Below are positions 24,010-30,080 of a stretch of DNA of 44,434 nucleotides, in pieces; within the stretch, counting starts at the first letter, position 1; every line of letters begins with the position of its first letter. The notes under the pieces were generated by a model. That model was not told the origin of the DNA and searched no databases. It saw only the letters and a list, made by a program, of their open reading frames with translations. Made by a program: the position numbers and the translations under genes. The stretch covers positions 1 to 44,434 of the IMG/VR virus record IMGVR_UViG_3300036846_000465; one strand, 5' to 3'. The DNA is from a virus.

Positions 24010-24346
24010 GCGTACGGGCATTTGTGGGCGTTCTAGAGGCATGTGCGGCAGGCTGTCGCAGGGTGAAAAAAGTGGTTGACGGGTCGTATGGGGATGGTAT
24101 GGTGGCGATATCAGATTGATAGCGAGGTGATGACGGATAGGTTCTTGAGTTGGTTGCGGGCGCTGGCACCCCTTTGTAGACACCAGCATGGACAGATCAC
24201 GACGCGCCATGCATGCGCGGCACGGATGCCCCTCACACGGGCTGCTCTAGTAGACTAGGGCCAGTGCCACAAACGCGGACCATCAGGCGACGTACGGGCA
24301 AATAGCGCGGACCACAAAGCTCTGATATTAGGGGCGGTCGCGCAAG

Positions 24347-24368
24347 GTAAAGGGCAAAAACCCTTTAC
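24347..24368 (+). other. Perfect hairpin GTAAAGGG/CCCTTTAC upstream of the exported-protein gene
   Basis: Eight perfectly paired bases with loop CAAAAA. There is no T-run after it, so it is not a clear terminator. It may be an operator or leader structure. Confidence 0.6.
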
Positions 24369-24435
24369 AAGCTCAGACGGGCTTAATTGCTCGCAATGGC
24401 CATTGTCATGGTGGTTATTGCGGGCAATTTCGCCC

Positions 24436-24450
24436 CCGGACTAGGTCCGG
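24436..24450 (+). other. Hairpin just upstream of the exported-protein start
   Basis: CCGGAC-TAG-GTCCGG, a 6-bp GC-rich stem 17 bases before ATG 24468 and 5 bases before GGAG. It could tune access to the ribosome site. Confidence 0.6.
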
Positions 24451-24467
24451 TTAATGGAGTGCAAACT

Positions 24468-24959
24468 ATGAAGATGCTAATTGGTGCTGCTTTGGTGTCG
24501 CTCGCGGTTAGTGCGTATGCGCAGTCAAATGCGAATGCGCAAGGCGTGCAAGTGATACCGGGCGTTGCTGCCGCTCAAGAAGGTGCCGCGAATAACCCGC
24601 CATCATGGCAAGCTGTTTGCGGTTACAAGTGGAGGCAGTATCGGCAGGCTACCGGAGCGAGTGGACGTGACGCTTACACTGCGTTTATGCGAACGCCTTC
24701 GAAGGATGGTGGTTGCGGCGCAGGTGAGACCACGACCACCCGTAAGGTCACTGCCAAGCCGAATGATGACCGTATCAAGGAATACATTGATAAGCTTGGT
24801 ACGAAGGTTCCGGGAGTTCCGGTTCCTGCTGAACAGCGGCCGGCCACTCATGAGGAAGAGGAAAATCTGTATCCTCATGAGCATGTTGTGCCAGAAACGC
24901 ACGGCGAACTGCCGGTGACTTGGCAGGATGCGCGGCGTGGTGGCGGGCGTCACGGCTAA
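24468..24959 (+). CDS. Exported protein of unknown function, 163 aa
   Basis: Signal peptide MKMLIGAALVSLAVSAYAQS, cut probably after AYA (residue 18). The mature part has CGYKWRQYRQATG...GRDAYTAFM (about 49-71) with a second Cys in DGGC (about 77), a pattern that recalls small alphaproteobacterial periplasmic proteins with two Cys around a K/R-W motif. That likeness is weak. The C-terminal half is acidic and His-rich (HEEEENLYPHEHVV). TGGAG precedes the ATG; an upstream in-frame Met at 24387 lacks a ribosome site. It is first in the plus-strand arm. The function is unknown, with the periplasm as the likely site of action. Confidence 0.75.
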   Translation: MKMLIGAALVSLAVSAYAQSNANAQGVQVIPGVAAAQEGAANNPPSWQAVCGYKWRQYRQATGASGRDAYTAFMRTPSKDGGCGAGETTTTRKVTAKPNDDRIKEYIDKLGTKVPGVPVPAEQRPATHEEEENLYPHEHVVPETHGELPVTWQDARRGGGRHG

Positions 24960-24973
24960 CGTGCAATAGACAT

Positions 24974-25007
24974 GAGCGGCGCATCGGTAAGGAACGATGC
25001 GCCGTTC
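24974..25007 (+). terminator. Terminator-like hairpin after the exported-protein gene
   Basis: Stem GAGCGGCGCATCG/CGATGCGCCGTTC, 13 pairs including one G-U, 8-base loop. No T-run follows, so termination is uncertain. Confidence 0.5.
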
Positions 25008-25034
25008 TAGCCTGTTGCAAGTGTGACAGGGTGT

Positions 25035-25073
25035 GACAATATGTCGCAGTTGACAAAGCTGCGACAATATGTC
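25035..25073. promoter_or_regulatory. Paired operator sites over the early promoter
   Basis: GACAATATGTCGCAG (25035-25049) and CTGCGACAATATGTC (25059-25073) face each other around the -35 box. Each has GACA-N3-TGTC symmetry. A dimeric repressor could bind both and close the promoter. Related sites lie at 23142 and 23491. Confidence 0.65.
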
Positions 25074-25078
25074 ATACT
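25050..25078 (+). promoter_or_regulatory. Early promoter for the 354-aa gene
   Basis: TTGACA (25050-25055), 17-bp spacer, CATACT (25073-25078; 4 of 6). Transcription would begin near 25085, 24 bases before ATG 25109. Confidence 0.65.
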
Positions 25079-25108
25079 ATCAAGTTGCTATCAAAATTGG
25101 AGGATGAA

Positions 25109-26173
25109 ATGGTAGTTAAGTCCCGTTTGAGTCAAACAAACCCGCGTGCCATGGGAACTAATCCTAGGGCAGCGGTGAGGCCTGTTGAAGTGAAAGTGTC
25201 GAAGCCTGTACCGAAAGGACGGGCTGAGACGGCGGCGGAGAAGGCCGCTAACGAGACTACCGGCGGTATCGTGGCAGTCAAAAGGTCCGCGCTATCGGTG
25301 GACGTTGGTCCGCGAGTTATTCATGCCCTCTGGAACAATTCCAGCCGGGAGATGGAAATCACGGATGAACTGAACCAATTGCAGGGTCGCAAGCAATATG
25401 AGCAGTTGTCACAGTTGACAATGGCCATAATCAAGGCTGCCCGTGCGGACAAGTCCATTGATCTGGCCGTGCTTTACGAAGGCGAGAAGAAGGCGATGGA
25501 AAAGCTGAACAATCAGCTTGGCATTGCCTTGGGCTTTCGTGAAGTCAAGAGCGAACCGGACAAGAATGGAGTGGTTTACGAGAGTGTCGTGACAAGCGCC
25601 AGTGTCGGCGACTGCTTCCCAATGCCCGGAGAAACGGAAACCAATACGGCCGACTTCAATCGCAAGAGGACATTCAGAAGCAATTTCCTTACGCAATTGA
25701 AGAAGTGCGCTATGGGCGCGCATAGTGCCATCGAACAGAACATCGATGTTAAGTTCGATGAGAAGGCCGGCACTTTGCTGATCTCTGGTCCGGCGGTCAA
25801 GAAGCATTTCGGCCAAGAGCGCGTGCTTTTGGACGAGCGCAAGACTGTCGGAGCCGGTGACGCAAGGGTGGAACTGAGCGAGAAGCCTAGCTTCACGTCG
25901 CTCGGTCATATCGGTGCCGCGTCGTTGGGCGTTGCTCCCGTAACTGGTGCCGGTAATCACAGAACCAGGCAAGCTGGAACGGTCGGTGGCACACTCGCCG
26001 CCGGCGCTGCGAAGGCAGCGGAAGTGACGGGCAAGGAAAGCCTTGACGCCGCGATCCTGACCATCTGCAAGTCTCTGCGGACGGCGCTAGAGAAGACCAA
26101 GGAACTGAGCAAGAACGCGGTTGCGGCCTTGGAAGAGACCAAGAACGCAATCGAGGTACGGCTCGCGAACTAG
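25109..26173 (+). CDS. Abundant-looking early protein of unknown function, 354 aa
   Basis: Family not recognised. Residues 10-22 hold TNPRA-MGT-NPRA, almost the same as a motif in the giant virion protein. There is a soluble central domain (about 45-255; C164, C190) and an Ala-rich, helical C-terminus with KSLRTALEKTKELSKNAVAALEETKNAIEVRL (about 322-353), likely a coiled coil. ATG 25109 is fixed by GGAGG 6 bases before it. Dyad element 21 lies in codons 5-11. It is expressed alone from a regulated promoter and followed by a strong hairpin, which fits a protein needed in quantity, for example a DNA-binding or host-takeover factor; this is inference. Confidence 0.75.
   Translation: MVVKSRLSQTNPRAMGTNPRAAVRPVEVKVSKPVPKGRAETAAEKAANETTGGIVAVKRSALSVDVGPRVIHALWNNSSREMEITDELNQLQGRKQYEQLSQLTMAIIKAARADKSIDLAVLYEGEKKAMEKLNNQLGIALGFREVKSEPDKNGVVYESVVTSASVGDCFPMPGETETNTADFNRKRTFRSNFLTQLKKCAMGAHSAIEQNIDVKFDEKAGTLLISGPAVKKHFGQERVLLDERKTVGAGDARVELSEKPSFTSLGHIGAASLGVAPVTGAGNHRTRQAGTVGGTLAAGAAKAAEVTGKESLDAAILTICKSLRTALEKTKELSKNAVAALEETKNAIEVRLAN
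25123..25139 (+). repeat. Dyad element 21, in the first codons of the 354-aa gene
   Basis: Perfect core, CCGTTTGAGTCAAACAA, read as RLSQT. It is about 40 bases after the predicted transcription start. Confidence 0.92.
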
Positions 26174-26182
26174 GCCAAGGCA

Positions 26183-26210
26183 CGGGCCGGTACAGAAATG
26201 TGCCGGCCCG
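26183..26210 (+). terminator. Stable GAAA-tetraloop hairpin after the 354-aa gene
   Basis: Stem CGGGCCGGTACA/TGTGCCGGCCCG with loop GAAA (12 pairs, one G-U). It is followed after two bases by dyad element 22, whose TTT is the only T-run. It is probably an mRNA 3-prime stabiliser or weak terminator. Confidence 0.7.
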
Positions 26211-26212
26211 GT

Positions 26213-26229
26213 CTGTTTGACTCAAACAA
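26213..26229 (+). repeat. Dyad element 22, before the 38-aa membrane peptide
   Basis: Perfect core CTGTTTGACTCAAACAA, directly followed by AAGGAG. One of two plus-arm gene-associated copies with C at the centre. Confidence 0.93.
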
Positions 26230-26240
26230 GGAGTGCAGAT

Positions 26241-26357
26241 ATGTCAGATTACGTCTATTTACCGCCATATGCTGACTTTGGTGGCTACAGCCTGTTTCCG
26301 GTTGTAGCGGTTGCAGTGCTGATTATATTCGCGATGCTATGTGTAGGAACCGACTGA
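26241..26357 (+). CDS. Single-span membrane peptide, 38 aa
   Basis: AAGGAG then ATG 26241. Residues 15-34 (YSLFPVVAVAVLIIFAMLCV) form one membrane span; the N-terminus is aromatic and acidic. It lies between a hairpin and a strong terminator, so it forms a short unit with the 354-aa gene. Role unknown; it might be an early membrane-acting peptide. Confidence 0.72.
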   Translation: MSDYVYLPPYADFGGYSLFPVVAVAVLIIFAMLCVGTD

Positions 26358-26362
26358 AAGAG

Positions 26363-26391
26363 GCCCTGGCAGCGCGCCAGGGCTTTTTTTT
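26363..26391 (+). terminator. Rho-independent terminator
   Basis: GCCCTGGC-AGCGC-GCCAGGGC followed by eight T. The 8-bp stem is perfect. It closes the first early transcription unit. Confidence 0.93.
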
Positions 26392-26392
26392 A

Positions 26393-26479
26393 TCCTGGTC
26401 AGGGTCACGACTCCGGCGCTTTCCTGGTCAGGGTCACGACTCCGGCGCTTTCCTGGTCAGGGTCACGACTCCGGTGCGA
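26393..26479 (+). repeat. Three tandem 29-bp repeats upstream of the main early promoter
   Basis: Units begin at 26393, 26422 and 26451 (TCCTGGTCAGGG...). Each contains CCTGGTCAGG and a GACTC. The array ends 19 bp before the -35 box, which suits an activator or repressor array, or iterons. Confidence 0.9.
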
Positions 26480-26497
26480 CAAATTGACGCAGGGGGA

Positions 26498-26526
26498 TTG
26501 ACAAAGTGATATCATTATGATATAAT
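26498..26526 (+). promoter_or_regulatory. Perfect-consensus sigma70 promoter with internal operator
   Basis: TTGACA (26498-26503), exactly 17 bp, TATAAT (26521-26526). A 15-bp palindrome ATATCAT-T-ATGATAT (26509-26523) overlaps the spacer and -10 and is likely a repressor operator. It drives the long accessory and replication operon starting at 26592. Confidence 0.92.
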
Positions 26527-26562
26527 GGATGGTTCTTCTGTCCAGAGGGGTGGAGGAACGGG

Positions 26563-26579
26563 CTGTTTGAGTCAAACAA
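26563..26579 (+). repeat. Dyad element 23, leader of the main early operon
   Basis: Perfect core CTGTTTGAGTCAAACAA, about 30 bases after the predicted start of transcription and directly before AGGAG and ATG 26592. Confidence 0.94.
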
Positions 26580-26591
26580 CAGGAGTGCAAG

Positions 26592-26801
26592 ATGGACGCG
26601 ACGAGCAAGGCTATTCAGGATGCAGCTAAGGTGCATGTGATTAGCACGGCGCTGTTGGAGATGGTTGATGCGGTTGGCTTGTCAAAGGTGTTGGACCTGC
26701 TAACCGATATCTGCCACGAGAAGGCCAGTGAGAGCATGGATGATGCCTGGGAAGATGCTGCGGAAGGCCTGTCGAGAGTGAGTGCCTTCGTTAACGTGTG
26801 A
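26592..26801 (+). CDS. Small early protein, 69 aa
   Basis: Predicted mostly helical (SKAIQDAAKVHVISTALLEMVDAVGLSKVLDLLTDICHEKA). No motif recognised. First gene after the consensus promoter. AGGAG precedes the ATG. Its stop TGA (26799-26801) is part of dyad element 24. Confidence 0.72.
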   Translation: MDATSKAIQDAAKVHVISTALLEMVDAVGLSKVLDLLTDICHEKASESMDDAWEDAAEGLSRVSAFVNV

Positions 26802-26810
26802 GTCAAACAG
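26794..26810 (+). repeat. Dyad element 24, supplies the 69-aa gene's stop
   Basis: ACGTGTGAGTCAAACAG; the first TGA ends the gene, and AGGGG plus ATG 26822 follow. Confidence 0.88.
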
Positions 26811-26821
26811 AGGGGTAAGCT

Positions 26822-27007
26822 ATGATGGAATGGGTTAAGGGAATGAAGGTGCGGGCCGATGATGGCTTCAGTTGTATACAGGCTGGTTCCGTGCTGGAAG
26901 TCAAGGAGTCGGATGTTGGGCCATACGTGGAATGCACATTCGGGAAGCATTACCTGTGTGGTGACGAGCCTGGGTTCGAGTGTGTGAGTCAAACAGAAGG
27001 AGAGTAA
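26822..27007 (+). CDS. Small early protein, 61 aa, SH3/KOW-like
   Basis: WVKGMKVRADDGFSCIQAGSVLEVKESDVGPYVECTFGKHYLC suggests a small beta barrel (a guess), with C18, C38 and C45. The last residues (CVSQTEGE) are encoded by dyad element 25, so the element forms the C-terminus. AGGGG precedes the start; ATG ATG at 26822 leaves two possible starts. Confidence 0.68.
   Translation: MMEWVKGMKVRADDGFSCIQAGSVLEVKESDVGPYVECTFGKHYLCGDEPGFECVSQTEGE
26980..26996 (+). repeat. Dyad element 25, at the 3-prime end of the 61-aa gene
   Basis: GTGTGTGAGTCAAACAG, read as VSQT, followed directly by AAGGAG and the next start. Confidence 0.87.
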
Positions 27008-27008
27008 A

Positions 27009-27311
27009 GTGCGCCACGAACGTGAGAAATTTATCCTCTGCCCTGTGTGTGAGGGCAGAGGCGTTACCGTCAACCCGAGCATCGATGCGCACGGGTTGAC
27101 GCGAGCAGACTTCGCGGAAGACCCGGAGTTCGAGCGTGATTACTTTAGCGGCATGTATGACATTACATGCCGTGCGTGCAATGGTAAGCGCGTGGTGACT
27201 AGGAACCGCTTGCAGGTGCTGAAGCAGCACGCTGAAGAACGCGAGCAAGCTGCGCAAGAGGACGGAAACTGGGAAGAGTACCAAGGCGCTCATGATTGGC
27301 GCTTTGGGTAG
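27009..27311 (+). CDS. Zinc-finger protein with DnaJ-type CxxCxGxG, 100 aa, GTG start
   Basis: C11-P-V-C14-EGRG and C54-R-A-C57-NGK form two halves of a DnaJ-like zinc ribbon. Between them is an acidic segment; after them a charged helix (KQHAEEREQAAQ). AAGGAG lies 9 bases before GTG 27009. Similar small zinc proteins occur in phage early regions without known function. Confidence 0.78.
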   Translation: MRHEREKFILCPVCEGRGVTVNPSIDAHGLTRADFAEDPEFERDYFSGMYDITCRACNGKRVVTRNRLQVLKQHAEEREQAAQEDGNWEEYQGAHDWRFG

Positions 27312-27325
27312 TGTGAGTCAAACAG
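27309..27325 (+). repeat. Dyad element 26
   Basis: TAGTGTGAGTCAAACAG; the TAG of the zinc-finger gene is its first three bases. TAGGAG and ATG 27345 follow. Confidence 0.87.
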
Positions 27326-27344
27326 GCAAATAGGAGTGCAAACG

Positions 27345-27677
27345 ATGATTATCTATGAGCAAACGGCTAAGACTGAACGCGACAAACAGCGCAGCGAACG
27401 CGAGTCCGCAATTAGTGTTGCGGGCATTCAGCTAGAGATGCTGATAAGGCATTTCGCGAAGCGCCGCGAGGTGCCGCGCAGCATATATCAGAGGCTTGTG
27501 CAGTCGGTCATAAGGATCGGCGCACATCTTTCTTTGACAGTAGAGCGCGTTGAGGACTTCGAGAAGAAGCTCCGCAATGCTGCACCTGGAGATCACACAA
27601 TAAGTATGCAGGGCAATCGCATGTATATCCAGGGCTACTTCGATCTGGATAAACTCAAAAAGGAGGTGATGTGGTGA
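27345..27677 (+). CDS. Unknown early protein, 110 aa
   Basis: Charged N-terminal helix (TAKTERDKQRSERESAISVAG), then a hydrophobic helical core (IQLEMLIRHFAKRREVPRSIYQRLVQSVIRIGAHLSLTVERVEDF). No motif. TAGGAG precedes ATG 27345, an earlier Met at 27336 being too close to it. It overlaps the next gene by 7 bases. Confidence 0.7.
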   Translation: MIIYEQTAKTERDKQRSERESAISVAGIQLEMLIRHFAKRREVPRSIYQRLVQSVIRIGAHLSLTVERVEDFEKKLRNAAPGDHTISMQGNRMYIQGYFDLDKLKKEVMW

Positions 27678-27946
27678 GCAAGCAGCTTGGTGACGGGCCG
27701 ATAGATAAAGCGTATCGCGAGTCAATGAACCGGTTGGCGAATGATATCGATCACGCGTTCAACGGAGATGCCAAAGGCGCTGATCGCAAGGTCGGATTTG
27801 TCATGCTCGTATTTGAGTTTGGCGAATTGGTTGAAGGTCGTTGCAATTTCATTTCGAATGGCGCAGATCGGAAGGATATCGTGGCGCTGTTCAAGGAAAT
27901 GATTGCGCGCTTCGAGGGGCAGCCGGAGGTGAAGGGGCGAGCATGA
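27671..27946 (+). CDS. Conserved phage protein of unknown function, 91 aa, GTG start
   Basis: The pattern VGFVMLVFEFGELVEGRCNFISNGADRKDIVALFKEMIARFEG is one I recall from many phage early proteins (RxNYISNxxR ... lKExiaRFEG), with no assigned role. AGGAGGTG stands before GTG 27671, overlapping the previous stop. Its own stop overlaps the next ATG (ATGA at 27943-27946). Confidence 0.75.
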   Translation: MVSKQLGDGPIDKAYRESMNRLANDIDHAFNGDAKGADRKVGFVMLVFEFGELVEGRCNFISNGADRKDIVALFKEMIARFEGQPEVKGRA

Positions 27947-28146
27947 GCAAGATAGTCATGTGTCGTAAGGTGAGGGTCAACCAAGGCGGATATGCGTATA
28001 GTGGCAGGCATTACTTCGGTACTGGCGTGCCGCTGTACTATGTCGAGTGTGAGAATGGACGCAGCGACCATGTGCGTGCATTCTCGCGTGATGCGGCGAT
28101 CAAGCTGTTTGAGTCAAACAGAAGGAGTGCATGCTGTGAGGAATAA
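27943..28146 (+). CDS. Unknown early protein, 67 aa
   Basis: Start overlaps the previous stop. A small beta-rich protein (VMCRKVRVNQGGYAYSGRHYFGTGVPLYYVECENG) with C7, C36 and terminal C63/C64. Its final residues (LFESNRRSACCEE) are encoded by dyad element 27 and the next gene's ribosome site, so its C-terminus overlaps the start of the HAD gene. Confidence 0.65.
   Translation: MSKIVMCRKVRVNQGGYAYSGRHYFGTGVPLYYVECENGRSDHVRAFSRDAAIKLFESNRRSACCEE
28105..28121 (+). repeat. Dyad element 27
   Basis: Perfect 17-bp consensus CTGTTTGAGTCAAACAG, inside the end of the 67-aa gene, followed directly by AAGGAG for the GTG at 28136. Confidence 0.95.
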
Positions 28147-28543
28147 CAAGCCGATCTTGTGCGTGGATTTTGATGGTGTGATCCATGCATATACGTCACC
28201 ATGGATTGATGCTGTTACGATCAGTGACGGGCCGGTTCCTGGTGCAATACAATGGCTGTGGAAAGCAAGCGAGCATTTCGTTGTGTATGTGTATTCCAGC
28301 CGATCGAAGGAGCCGCTTGCGCGTGATGCAATGTGCAAGTGGCTCTTTAAGTGCTTGCGTGATGAGTTCGGTCCTGACGACCCAAAGTCGCAGTACATAC
28401 CGCTCATATTCACTGCTGAGAAGCCTGCTGCGTTCCTGACAATCGACGATCGCGCGGTGTGCTTCGACGGCGACTGGTCGAAGCTCGATCCAGAAGAGTT
28501 GCTCAAGTTCAGACCGTGGAACAAGAAGGAAAAGCTAACATGA
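28136..28543 (+). CDS. HAD-superfamily phosphatase-like protein, 135 aa, GTG start
   Basis: Motif I is D11-F-D13-G; motif II is the Ser of VYVYSSRSKE (about 48-57); a Lys follows in AEKPAAF; FLTIDDRAVCFDGDW (about 102-116) carries the acidic motif IV. The length fits short phage HAD proteins (polynucleotide phosphatase or nucleotidase type). The substrate is unknown. AAGGAG lies 9 bases before GTG 28136, and the stop overlaps the next ATG. Confidence 0.78.
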   Translation: MRNNKPILCVDFDGVIHAYTSPWIDAVTISDGPVPGAIQWLWKASEHFVVYVYSSRSKEPLARDAMCKWLFKCLRDEFGPDDPKSQYIPLIFTAEKPAAFLTIDDRAVCFDGDWSKLDPEELLKFRPWNKKEKLT

Positions 28544-28559
28544 TGGAATTTTCCATCAT
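28540..28559 (+). other. 20-bp perfect palindrome over a start codon
   Basis: ATGATGGAA-TT-TTCCATCAT. In RNA it would fold the initiating ATGs into a 9-bp stem, so translation should depend on ribosomes arriving from the upstream gene. Confidence 0.75.
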
Positions 28560-28653
28560 AGTCCTGCTTTGGGCCGCGACACTGCTTTCGCTATGCCTAT
28601 CGCTGGCAGCCATAGCATTCATGGCAACCACTCAGCCACCAAAGGAGAAATGA
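28540..28653 (+). CDS. Single-span membrane peptide, 37 aa
   Basis: Starts within the previous gene's stop (ATGA). Residues 4-29 (FSIIVLLWAATLLSLCLSLAAIAFMA) form a long membrane span with a short polar tail TTQPPKEK. The first 20 bases of the gene are a perfect palindrome (28540-28559) that can hide the start codon. The role is unknown. Confidence 0.72.
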   Translation: MMEFSIIVLLWAATLLSLCLSLAAIAFMATTQPPKEK

Positions 28654-28655
28654 GA

Positions 28656-29129
28656 ATGGCTACACGATCCAAGATGAAAGAGCCTGATGGTGAACAGGCG
28701 ACACCGAGCACATTCCAGGGCTTGATTGTCAAGGCAATGGGGCTTGTGACGAATGATCTACTTAGCAAGATAAAGCAGGATACCGGCAGCGGGGCGAATG
28801 TGTCGCGAACGCTGGCGGAATTGTTCATGTGGAATTGGATCAGGAAGTACGCAGATGGCAGGTATGATAAGTTGCTTGCGTCAGCGAGAGAAGACGGAAT
28901 GCTCGGCGATCTGGATAACAAAGACCCAGGAAGCTATTTGGCAGCGGAGAGTAGGCATTTCGTCATGACCGTTAGCATCAGCGAGCCGGTGCGACGATTC
29001 GATCCCGACGTGCTCGGTGAGTGGGCGTTTGCTACGTATAAGGTGCCCGTCATTGTGCTGAAAGAGCAGATCGAGAAGGCTCGTACTCCCACGAAATCGC
29101 AGGTACGCGTCACAGTCACGGAGCGGTAG
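28656..29129 (+). CDS. Unknown early protein, 157 aa
   Basis: Not recognised. Helical N-terminal half (TPSTFQGLIVKAMGLVTNDLLSKIKQD, LAELFMWNWIRKYADGRYDKLL) and a C-terminal half with SRHFVMTVSISEPVRRFD and KSQVRVTVTER strands. ATG 28656 is preferred over ATG 28650 because AAAGGAG is then 8 bases away. The TAG stop is followed at once by dyad element 28. Confidence 0.7.
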   Translation: MATRSKMKEPDGEQATPSTFQGLIVKAMGLVTNDLLSKIKQDTGSGANVSRTLAELFMWNWIRKYADGRYDKLLASAREDGMLGDLDNKDPGSYLAAESRHFVMTVSISEPVRRFDPDVLGEWAFATYKVPVIVLKEQIEKARTPTKSQVRVTVTER

Positions 29130-29146
29130 CTGTTTGAGTCAAACAG
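29130..29146 (+). repeat. Dyad element 28
   Basis: Perfect 17-bp consensus directly after the stop at 29127-29129 and before a terminator-like hairpin. Confidence 0.95.
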
Positions 29147-29157
29147 TTACCCCGTGG

Positions 29158-29194
29158 GGAGGCCGGGCTTGATTTGCACTCCGGCTCGGCCTCC
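29158..29194 (+). terminator. Terminator-like hairpin
   Basis: GGAGGCCGGGC pairs with GCTCGGCCTCC (11 pairs, one G-U) around a 15-base loop, followed by TTCTCATT. The weak T-run means partial termination or mRNA processing is more likely than full termination. Confidence 0.6.
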
Positions 29195-29222
29195 TTCTCA
29201 TTATGAAACAGTGGAGGATGAC

Positions 29223-29525
29223 ATGACTGACGTTGATGCAGCAGTGAACGGCAGGCCGAATGAGGAAGTTGCGTTGGCCTATACCAAGCCTGACAACGGC
29301 GCTGCAAAGCTCCGTGACCAGCTAGGTGCCAAGATCGACGAGGCGACGGTGCATATCGTCAACGAGTTGGACATGCTCAAGGAAGAGATTGAGCAAATCA
29401 AGACCAAGCTGATAACAGATGCGTCGCTAGTGAAGGAGGCACTAGCGACGCATTTCATGTTGGGGGCCGAGGCACTGGCGTTTAGGAGCAAGGTGGCCAT
29501 GCGGTTGAAGGAGCTAGTGAAGTAA
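29223..29525 (+). CDS. Coiled-coil early protein, 100 aa
   Basis: Heptad-like helix at about 33-65 (QLGAKIDEATVHIVNELDMLKEEIEQIKTKL), followed by a second helix ending MRLKELVK. GGAGG precedes ATG 29223. No function assigned. It is joined to the next gene by a TAATG overlap. Confidence 0.72.
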   Translation: MTDVDAAVNGRPNEEVALAYTKPDNGAAKLRDQLGAKIDEATVHIVNELDMLKEEIEQIKTKLITDASLVKEALATHFMLGAEALAFRSKVAMRLKELVK

Positions 29526-29926
29526 TGGCGCTCGTGCTCCAACCAGCGTTCAGCGATAAGACGCGAGAAGAGATCGAGCAGCATCTGCTCGTGGTCAGAG
29601 CTAGGCGCATGGCAGCGGTTGTGACGTACTACGCTGGCGTGAATGCAAAGAACCTGCATTTGATTATCAGGGATCGGCAACGCATTGCACGGGAGTATGC
29701 CATGCTTGCTCGCGAGCTTGTCAAGATGGACAAGCTCGATGCAATAGTCGAGACACGATTGGCGAAGCTTACTCAACTCCAGCAGGAGTTGGATATTCAT
29801 CAAGGCAACATGGTGGAGATCGAGGATGAAGGAGATCAAGAGAGAAGCGGAGATAAAAAAGGAGCCAACGGAGAGTATAAGCGAATCAGCGGAATCGTCA
29901 GGTCGGGCCGTCCACCAGGCTCGTGA
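29525..29926 (+). CDS. Unknown helical early protein, 133 aa
   Basis: Long charged helices (about 12-95: DKTREEIEQHLLVVRARRMAAVV, RQRIAREYAMLARELVKMDKLDAIV) and a disordered basic tail. Translation is coupled to the preceding gene (TAATG). The last 100 bases overlap the next gene in another frame. Confidence 0.68.
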   Translation: MALVLQPAFSDKTREEIEQHLLVVRARRMAAVVTYYAGVNAKNLHLIIRDRQRIAREYAMLARELVKMDKLDAIVETRLAKLTQLQQELDIHQGNMVEIEDEGDQERSGDKKGANGEYKRISGIVRSGRPPGS

Positions 29927-30080
29927 GCGGTTCCCGATAGAGTTGCCGCAGCACAAGATGCTGGTCAAGTGCCCTGATGGTGAGCAATCATGGACGATAT
30001 ATGCGGAGTTCACAGACTATCGTCCGATGTGCCCGGAGTGTGGGCAGTTGATGGACGTAATCACAGAACAGGAGGAATAG
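29826..30080 (+). CDS. Small zinc-finger-like protein, 84 aa
   Basis: Basic/acidic N-terminus, then C49-P-D and C69-P-E-C72-G, a possible three- or four-ligand zinc knuckle with a nearby His (H43). GGAG lies 10 bases before ATG 29826, but a start at 29958 (MLVKCPDG) would keep the zinc part and avoid the 100-base overlap. The start is uncertain. Confidence 0.62.
   Translation: MKEIKREAEIKKEPTESISESAESSGRAVHQARERFPIELPQHKMLVKCPDGEQSWTIYAEFTDYRPMCPECGQLMDVITEQEE

Larger units (their letters stand above)
22988..24467. other. Non-coding control region between the late and early arms
   Basis: About 1.5 kb with no gene I can support. It holds five dyad elements, a C9-AT-C8 tract (23460-23478), an 11-bp phased GTTCACGGT pair (23187-23206), an 11-bp phased ACACCAAACAA repeat (23542-23577), a G/T-rich counterpart (about 23762-23818), three GGGCGAT-like units (23903-23925), two ATATTG-type operator copies and hairpins near its right end. 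The phased repeats and divergent flanking transcription would suit a replication origin or enhancer. Short frames here run through the repeats and have no ribosome sites. Confidence 0.65.

Noticed and set aside
24387-24467. Longer start for the exported protein
   Set aside because: It would bury the signal peptide 27 residues inside and has no ribosome site; ATG 24468 has GGAG.
22988-24467. tRNA genes or an attachment site
   Set aside because: No cloverleaf-like stretch with TTC and CCA-end features was seen, and no integrase is present.
26499-26526. T7-type phage RNA polymerase promoters as the meaning of the dyad elements
   Set aside because: No single-subunit RNA polymerase gene was found, the element is symmetric and short, and separate host-type promoters are present.
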